A DNA stretch of 5,498 nt, from positions 1-5,498 of the forward strand of contig WTGR01000396.1 of the NCBI GenBank assembly GCA_011523485.1, in the 5' to 3' direction. The position numbers and the translations under genes are program-made. Below the pieces are notes generated by a model. It made no database searches. It saw only the letters and a list, made by a program, of their open reading frames with translations, and was not told the origin of the DNA. Shown here in pieces: positions 1-4,437 of the stretch. This stretch comes from Acidobacteriota bacterium (GTDB lineage Bacteria > Acidobacteriota > Vicinamibacteria > Vicinamibacterales > UBA8438). Position 1 is the first letter of the stretch; each line of letters begins with the position of its first letter.

Positions 1-1461
1 GATCGGCGACCACCAGCGCCGATCCCACTCGTGCGGGCGGTCCGGGACCCTGTAGCGCTCGACCAGGTCCTCGTTGGAGGCGTACCACTGCGGGCGCTCC
101 CATCCCCGCGCCTCGTAGTATTCGGCTCCCAGCGCCTCGGTCCGGGGGTGGAACGGCGACCGGTTGATCCCGCGCGCGGACTCCCACTGCTCGCGCGGAT
201 GCACGATCCCGTATGTCTTGGGGAAGTGCTCGCGGCAGCGCGTGCGGACGTGGCGGCCGGTGCGCTCATGGGGCTGGAAGCGCGTGACATCCGACTCGTG
301 CGGGTCCAGGAAGCGGGGGTACCCGTGGGTCATCCACTCGGCGATGAGGCGCGCTGAGCCGGGGCCCTCGCGCACCCACACGGCCGCCGCCGACCAGAGG
401 TTCGCCACCTCGGTGGTCTCGCCCAGCAGCTGCTGGGTGTCGGGCGTGAGCGAGAGCAGGCCGTTGATGGCGTACTGGATCTCGGTGCCGGCCAGAAGTT
501 CGCCCATGATCTCGTGCGCGTGCTCGAGTTGCGGGGCGAAGTCCCCGGGCGTGAAGGGCAGTTCGGTCGGAGAACGCTCCGCCGCGGCGATGGAGGGAAT
601 CTCCCCGGGCCGCACCAGGATGGGGCGATGCGCGTAGGACCCGACCTCCATGGCTCCGTCGCTCTGTCTTTCATACATGAACGAATCCATGTCGCGCACA
701 ATCGGGTAGCCGATCTCGTTGCCGGTTTCCAGCAGCAGTTCGATGGGGCCGAAGTCGGCCATCTGGTGCACCGCCGGCGTGAGCGGGATCGTGGCGCCGG
801 CCATCGCAGCAATGCGCGGACTCCAGACTCCGCAGGCAATGGCCACATGGGTCACCTCGATGGTGCCGCGGGTCGTGGCGACAGCCCGGATGCGGGGGCG
901 GCCGAAGGGGACGGGGTCGACCTCCAGGCCGGTCACCTCGGTTTCGTCCAGCACGGTGAGCACGCCCCTGGCCAGCGCCCGCTCGCGCATGATCGTGCCC
1001 GCCTGCACCGAGTCGACGACCGACACGCTCGGGGTATGGAAGCCGCCGAGGATCACGTCCGGGTTGACGAACGGGACTCTTGCGACGACTTCCGTGGGCG
1101 TCAGCAGCTCGCTCTCGATGCCCCACACGCGCGCCGAGGTCATGCGCCGGCGCAGTTCCTCCATGCGTTCTTCGGTGCGCGCGACCTCGATGCCGCCGCA
1201 CGTCGTGTTCACGCCGAGGGCTTCGTACTGGCGCTGGCTCTCGAGGGTGATCAGCGCGATCTCGCGCCCGTGATCGACGGGGAAGATGAAGTTGGACGCG
1301 TGGCCGGTGGATCCGCCGGGGTTGGGAAGCGGGCCCTTGTCGATGAGCACCAGGTCGTCCCAGCCGAGGCGTGCCAGGTGCTCGACCAGGCAGTTGCCGA
1401 CGATGCCGGCGCCGATGACGGCGACTTTGGCATTGGGTGGCGCGGCGCTGCGGTCACTCAT
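1..1461 (-). CDS. FAD-dependent dimethylglycine/sarcosine dehydrogenase-type oxidoreductase (3' end outside window)
   Basis: The frame is open from ATG at 1461 to the left edge, giving 487 residues. Residues 13-41 form a Rossmann FAD site (VIGAGIVG, ending in Asp41). GGSTGHASN at 49-57 matches the segment where dimethylglycine dehydrogenase attaches FAD to His, so His54 is the likely equivalent. A DAO fold follows, with NGLLSLTPD and a GPGSA motif late in the domain. The segment KTYGIVHPREQWESARG and then ARGWERPQWYASN are typical of the FAO_M linker that precedes a C-terminal GcvT folate domain. Family members are usually about 800-860 residues, so about 340 residues probably lie off the edge. 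The family oxidises N-methyl groups of dimethylglycine or sarcosine and passes formaldehyde to tetrahydrofolate. The start overlaps the upstream HD gene by 8 bp and has no Shine-Dalgarno of its own, so translation is probably coupled. The exact substrate is inferred, not proven. Confidence 0.88.
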   Translation of the reverse strand, partial: MSDRSAAPPNAKVAVIGAGIVGNCLVEHLARLGWDDLVLIDKGPLPNPGGSTGHASNFIFPVDHGREIALITLESQRQYEALGVNTTCGGIEVARTEERMEELRRRMTSARVWGIESELLTPTEVVARVPFVNPDVILGGFHTPSVSVVDSVQAGTIMRERALARGVLTVLDETEVTGLEVDPVPFGRPRIRAVATTRGTIEVTHVAIACGVWSPRIAAMAGATIPLTPAVHQMADFGPIELLLETGNEIGYPIVRDMDSFMYERQSDGAMEVGSYAHRPILVRPGEIPSIAAAERSPTELPFTPGDFAPQLEHAHEIMGELLAGTEIQYAINGLLSLTPDTQQLLGETTEVANLWSAAAVWVREGPGSARLIAEWMTHGYPRFLDPHESDVTRFQPHERTGRHVRTRCREHFPKTYGIVHPREQWESARGINRSPFHPRTEALGAEYYEARGWERPQWYASNEDLVERYRVPDRPHEWDRRWWSPI

Positions 1462-2035
1462 GCGTGAATGGTTCGCGCGCGAAGATGCGGCGCACCATCG
1501 GCTCGAAGAACTCCAGCGGCAGGGTGTCGTAGTCGGGATCGAACGCGCACTGGTCCCAGCGGTGACAGAAGTCCACGGCGTCCTGATACCAGGGATGGTC
1601 GCGGTACCGGTCGCGCGCGTTGCGGTCGCCGCCGATGTGGTGGGCGTAGTAGTAGTACTGGAACAGGCCGTGGTGCCGGACGATCCAGTGCGTTCGCTCG
1701 GTCACGAAGGGCCGCAGCAGCAGAGCGGCCAGTTCGCCGTGGCTGTGCGGGGCCAGCAGGTCGTCGATGTCGTGCAAGAGCGCCGCCACCACCATCTCCT
1801 CGTCCGCGCCGTCGCGATAGGCCCGGGTCGCGGTTTGAAGAGAATGCTCCAGCCGATCGACTTGGTAGCCTGCCAGCGAGCCGGACAGTTTACGGAGGTG
1901 CGCCAACACCCGGTCGCCGGTGCCGGCGACGAACTCCTCTTCCAGTCGATCGAGCAGTTCGTAGTCCTCGCGGGTGCCCTCGGCCATGCTGGTGAAGCTC
2001 ACCTTCGGACCGTTCGGCTGACCCATATCTTCCAT
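1454..2035 (-). CDS. HD-domain diiron oxygenase, PhnZ/TmpB-like
   Basis: This is a 193-residue protein with an HD fold. It aligns with PhnZ through RLEHSLQTA (61-69), GADEEMVVAALLHD (76-89), the His-rich 97-99 region, IVRHHG (118-123) and HRWDQ (158-162). The predicted ligands of a mixed-valence diiron site are His64, His88, Asp89, His99, His122 and Asp161; all six are present. It is therefore more likely an O2-dependent bond-cleaving oxygenase than a nucleotide phosphohydrolase. Positions equivalent to PhnZ Tyr24, Glu27, His62, Lys108 and Arg158 appear as Leu54, Tyr57, Asp92, Gln126 and His158, so the substrate may differ. An aromatic run (Phe125, Tyr127-130) follows ligand His122. The start at 2035 was chosen for an AGAGG 8 nt upstream. 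It is divergent from a TmpA-like hydroxylase and is the first gene of an overlapping pair with the flavoprotein. The diiron fold is well supported; the reaction is inferred. Confidence 0.87.
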   Translation of the reverse strand: MEDMGQPNGPKVSFTSMAEGTREDYELLDRLEEEFVAGTGDRVLAHLRKLSGSLAGYQVDRLEHSLQTATRAYRDGADEEMVVAALLHDIDDLLAPHSHGELAALLLRPFVTERTHWIVRHHGLFQYYYYAHHIGGDRNARDRYRDHPWYQDAVDFCHRWDQCAFDPDYDTLPLEFFEPMVRRIFAREPFTHE

Positions 2036-2043
2036 ACTTGTCG

Positions 2044-2048
2044 CCTCT
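2044..2048 (-). promoter_or_regulatory. ribosome binding site of the HD oxygenase gene
   Basis: On the minus strand AGAGG lies 8 nt upstream of ATG 2035. It decides the start against the in-frame upstream ATGs at 2098 and 2332, and against the downstream ATG at 2026. Confidence 0.65.
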
Positions 2049-2200
2049 GTTGAATGACGGGCTCGCCGCTGAGAGCGTGGGCGAAAGCGGAACGCCATGT
2101 CAAGGAGAAGGAAGATACTCGGAAACGCGCATCCGACCCCGTTTCGCGCACGCCAGGAGTTCGGGCCGGATACCGAGTGCCTCCGGCCGGGTCTGGCCGC

Positions 2201-2230
2201 TTGACACGCGCGAAAAGGTCGCCCTCTGAT
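2201..2230 (+). promoter_or_regulatory. putative sigma-70 promoter for the 2-oxoglutarate oxygenase gene
   Basis: A perfect -35 hexamer TTGACA at 2201-2206 is followed after 18 bp by TCTGAT at 2225-2230, a 4 of 6 match to TATAAT. Transcription would start near 2237 and leave a leader of about 95 nt before ATG 2331. The -10 is only fair, so this is a candidate and not a mapped promoter. Confidence 0.4.
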
Positions 2231-2316
2231 ACTTGGTAGCGCTCGACTGCGCTTCAGACTCAAAGCACCATCACCCAAGTCCCTGCGGCCAACGGGGACG
2301 ACCACACCGGAAATTC

Positions 2317-2322
2317 GAGGGA
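2317..2322 (+). promoter_or_regulatory. ribosome binding site of the 2-oxoglutarate oxygenase gene
   Basis: GAGGGA lies 8 nt before ATG 2331. It is a strong Shine-Dalgarno at normal spacing and supports that start. Confidence 0.7.
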
Positions 2323-2330
2323 ATCGTACC

Positions 2331-3446
2331 ATGCGTCATTCGATCAGCAGCCTCACCCGGGACGCCCATGCCTTGTCCGCAGTCTGGGGCAGCGGCGAGC
2401 GGACCGAACTCCCCTACCTCTGGCTGCGCGACAATTGCAGTTGCAGCGAGTGCCGCGTCATGCAGACGACGGAGAAGCGGTTCCACCTCTTCAGGGTCCC
2501 CAAGGACCTGAAACCGCTCGAAATCGGCATCGAAGGCGGCGGATCCGGGGACGAGGCGATCTGCATGGTCTGGCCGGACGGACACCGCACCCGCTACCGG
2601 TCGAGCGAGATTCGGGGCTACCTCAGTCTGCCTCGCCTCGAGCCGCGCTACTGGGACGGCGGGTTCCAGCCGCGGCGGTTCGACTACAAGCGGTTTCTGG
2701 CGAGCGACCGCGCGGCGGCGGAACTGATCGAGGAGTTTCTGCGGACTGGGGTCTGCGTGCTCGTTGACGCTCCCACCGAGCCGGAGTCGTCGGAGCAGCT
2801 CACGACCCGTTTGGGCCCGATCCGCGAGGTGCTGTTCGAGCGCATTCACAACGTCAAAGTCGATCCGAAGGGATACAACATCGCGCATACGGGTCTGGCG
2901 GTAGCACCGCACAACGACTTCACCAGCTACACGTGGCCGCCGAACGTGCAGGCGCTACACATGCTGGTGAACGCGTGCGAAGGCGGCGAATCCGTTGTCG
3001 TGGACGGGTTCGGGCTGCTCAACGAACTGCGCGGCGACCACCCGGAGAAGTTCGAGGTTCTATGCACGGTACCGGTGCCGTTCCGCATCTTCAGCGAGCA
3101 ATACGAGTGCTACGCGGTCAAGCCCATGGTCGAATTGGACGGCGACTGCGAGATCACGATGATGCGCTTCAATACCGCGCAGATGCAGGCGGTTCCCCTG
3201 TCGGAGCCCCGGCTGGGAGACTTCTACGCCGCATACCATGAACTGTCCAAGCGCGTCAATGCGCCCGGCGCCCAGGTTTCGTTCCGGTTGGAGGGCGGCC
3301 AGATTCTGCTGTGCGCCGGACACCGGGTGCTGCACGGTCGCACGGCGCTGCGCTCGAAGGGGCCGCGCCACTTGCAGGACGCCTATTTCGAGCACGACAA
3401 CGTGCGCAACCACCTTCGGTGGCTGCGTCTCAGCGAGCGGATCTGA
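2331..3446 (+). CDS. gamma-butyrobetaine hydroxylase-like Fe(II)/2-oxoglutarate oxygenase (TmpA-like)
   Basis: The protein has 371 residues, close to the usual length of the gamma-butyrobetaine hydroxylase/TmpA group. Residues 1-100 are the small N-terminal (DUF971-type) domain with a probable zinc site: Cys36, Cys38, Cys41 and His85. The TauD-like catalytic barrel follows. The iron triad is His194-x-Asp196 plus His335 in VLHGR, and Arg346 in RHLQDAY is the expected 2-oxoglutarate carboxylate ligand. Relatives hydroxylate gamma-butyrobetaine to carnitine, or the carbon next to phosphorus of trimethylaminoethylphosphonate (TmpA). Against human BBOX1, aligned from memory, cage residues Tyr177, Trp181 and Tyr194 appear as Phe169, His173 and His186, while Tyr366 is kept as Tyr352. 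Substrate specificity therefore cannot be copied from either relative. It is divergent from the HD oxygenase, as expected if the two act in sequence, and is probably cotranscribed with the reductase 69 bp downstream. Confidence 0.9.
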   Translation: MRHSISSLTRDAHALSAVWGSGERTELPYLWLRDNCSCSECRVMQTTEKRFHLFRVPKDLKPLEIGIEGGGSGDEAICMVWPDGHRTRYRSSEIRGYLSLPRLEPRYWDGGFQPRRFDYKRFLASDRAAAELIEEFLRTGVCVLVDAPTEPESSEQLTTRLGPIREVLFERIHNVKVDPKGYNIAHTGLAVAPHNDFTSYTWPPNVQALHMLVNACEGGESVVVDGFGLLNELRGDHPEKFEVLCTVPVPFRIFSEQYECYAVKPMVELDGDCEITMMRFNTAQMQAVPLSEPRLGDFYAAYHELSKRVNAPGAQVSFRLEGGQILLCAGHRVLHGRTALRSKGPRHLQDAYFEHDNVRNHLRWLRLSERI

Positions 3447-3468
3447 CGACGGCCAGCCCACACGCCAT

Positions 3469-3486
3469 CGGTCGGGCAGCCCACCG
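3469..3486 (+). other. small inverted repeat between the oxygenase and reductase genes
   Basis: CGGTcGGGC and GCCCACCG, separated by a single A, can fold into a short hairpin with one bulged C in the 69-bp gap. No T-run follows, so it is unlikely to be an intrinsic terminator. It could be chance in GC-rich DNA or a weak attenuating or mRNA-stability element. Confidence 0.25.
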
Positions 3487-3515
3487 GCCGGCGATCAACC
3501 AGCCGCAGGTACCGA

Positions 3516-4418
3516 ATGTCGCCAACTCCAGAGATCGAGGCCCGTGCCGCGCTTCTCGAATTGGCTCGGAGTGCCTCGGTCGAAGTGCCCACGAGTCAGG
3601 TGCCGCCTCCGGAAGTCCTCGCTCGGTACGTACCGAGCGAGGCCGCCGTCTACGTGCCGTTTCTGCCGAAGGGCCGATGGCCGGACACGATCGCCGCTTG
3701 CGAACGGGTGCTGGCGGCGGGCCTTGAGCCGGTGCCACACCTGTCGGCGCGCTCGGTCCGGAGCGCTGACGAACTCGGCGACTGGCTTTCGGCGCTCGTG
3801 GAGACGGGCGTGGACGCCCTGATGCTGGTGGGCGGAGACCGCCGCGTACCCGCAGGCCCCTACGCCGATACGCTGGCCCTGCTGGATTCCGGGCGGCTCG
3901 CCGAACACGGTCTCCGGCGGATCGGCGTCACATCGTATCCGGAGGGGCACCCTCTCGTCGCCCCAGGCGACCTGGACAAAGCGCTCCGGCGCAAGATGGA
4001 TTACGCCCGGGCGACGGGTACAGAGCTCTGGATCGTAACACAGTTCGTATTCTCGCCCTCTCCCGCGCTCGCTTGGCTGGCGCGGACGAGGGAGGCCGGC
4101 TGCACCCTGCCGGTCCGCATCGGGATGCCGGGGCCGGTCGCGCTGAGTGCGCTCATCCGCTACGCGATCCGCTCCGGAGTCGGGGCGTCCGCACGGGCGT
4201 TGAAGCGCAAGCCCGGGATCGCCCGGCTGGCAGGCAGATGGTCGCCGACCCCCATCGCTCTGGCGTTGGCCCGGTACCTGGCCGATCACGGGAACACGCC
4301 GGCCGTTGACATCCACCTGTTCACCTTCGGCGGTCTGGCGGATGCCGCCGATTGGCTGTCATCTCTGCGAACCCCAACCCGAGGGGGAACCCCGGATGGC
4401 GTCAATGAGACGTCGTGA
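3516..4418 (+). CDS. methylenetetrahydrofolate reductase-like (MetF family) protein
   Basis: This 300-residue protein matches the usual length of bacterial MetF (about 296). Family marks in order are: SVEV at 21-24, whose Glu23 sits where MetF has its catalytic Glu28; LMLVGGD with Asp108, like the GD near the flavin; SYPEGHP at about residues 145-151; TQFVFS at about 171-176; and PVRIGMPGP in the barrel. The family interconverts 5,10-methylene- and 5-methyl-tetrahydrofolate with FAD. The sequence is divergent from canonical methionine-biosynthetic MetF. Beside a DmdA/GcvT-type methyltransferase, its likely job is to process methyl-tetrahydrofolate made by demethylation; the direction of reaction is inference. 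The start has a weak AGG 6 nt upstream and no good alternative. It lies 69 bp after the oxygenase gene on the same strand and converges on the methyltransferase gene with only 19 bp between stops. Residues 35-43 are encoded by a 26-bp perfect palindrome. Confidence 0.85.
   Translation: MSPTPEIEARAALLELARSASVEVPTSQVPPPEVLARYVPSEAAVYVPFLPKGRWPDTIAACERVLAAGLEPVPHLSARSVRSADELGDWLSALVETGVDALMLVGGDRRVPAGPYADTLALLDSGRLAEHGLRRIGVTSYPEGHPLVAPGDLDKALRRKMDYARATGTELWIVTQFVFSPSPALAWLARTREAGCTLPVRIGMPGPVALSALIRYAIRSGVGASARALKRKPGIARLAGRWSPTPIALALARYLADHGNTPAVDIHLFTFGGLADAADWLSSLRTPTRGGTPDGVNETS
3617..3642. repeat. perfect 26-bp palindrome inside the reductase gene
   Basis: CCTCGCTCGGTAC and its exact reverse complement GTACCGAGCGAGG abut with no spacer at 3617-3642. 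It lies within coding sequence (peptide LARYVPSE) and, because of its symmetry, the opposite strand can encode the same peptide. A near copy of part of it, with one inserted A, occurs at 4610-4625. It could be a dimeric regulator site or a chance product of codon choice. The function is unknown. Confidence 0.6.
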
Positions 4419-4437
4419 GGCGACCGGGCGACCCTTC

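Larger units (their letters stand above)
2036..2330. promoter_or_regulatory. divergent intergenic control region
   Basis: This 295-bp gap lies between the starts of the HD gene (leftward) and the 2-oxoglutarate oxygenase gene (rightward) and must hold both promoters. A perfect TTGACA faces right at 2201-2206 and a second perfect TTGACA faces left at 2103-2098. Only the rightward one has a fair -10 element. An ACTCGG/CCGAGT inverted pair with a long spacer lies around 2130-2180, and the 8-bp palindrome CCGGCCGG lies at 2183-2190; neither is long enough to call an operator. The minus-strand frame stays open through the region, but its translation is Arg/Ser-rich and unlike the family. No RNA gene or riboswitch was recognised. 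Confidence 0.6.

Noticed and set aside
514..1467. Long plus-strand frame opposite the flavoprotein gene (also 1286-2053 plus and 4286-5488 minus)
   Set aside because: These are antisense or off-frame shadows in GC-rich DNA with Arg/Ala/Gly-rich translations and no family motifs, lying over well-supported genes.
1454..2035. HD protein as a nucleotide phosphohydrolase or (p)ppGpp hydrolase
   Set aside because: The spacing and identity of all six ligands, and the RLEHSLQ and RWD motifs, match PhnZ-type diiron oxygenases, and the context is oxidative catabolism.
2036..2332. In-frame 99-codon extension of the HD gene up to ATG 2332, or to ATG 2098
   Set aside because: The extra residues are Arg/Ser-rich and unlike the family. 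They would fill the whole divergent promoter gap, whereas ATG 2035 has a well-placed AGAGG.
2271..2912. Minus-strand frame of 213 codons overlapping the 2-oxoglutarate oxygenase start
   Set aside because: It is antisense to a gene with complete catalytic motifs, covers the divergent promoter and shows no recognisable domain.
4383..4393. GGGG-GAA-CCCC hairpin near the convergent gene ends as a terminator
   Set aside because: The stem is only 4 bp, it lies inside the reductase coding sequence and no T-run follows.
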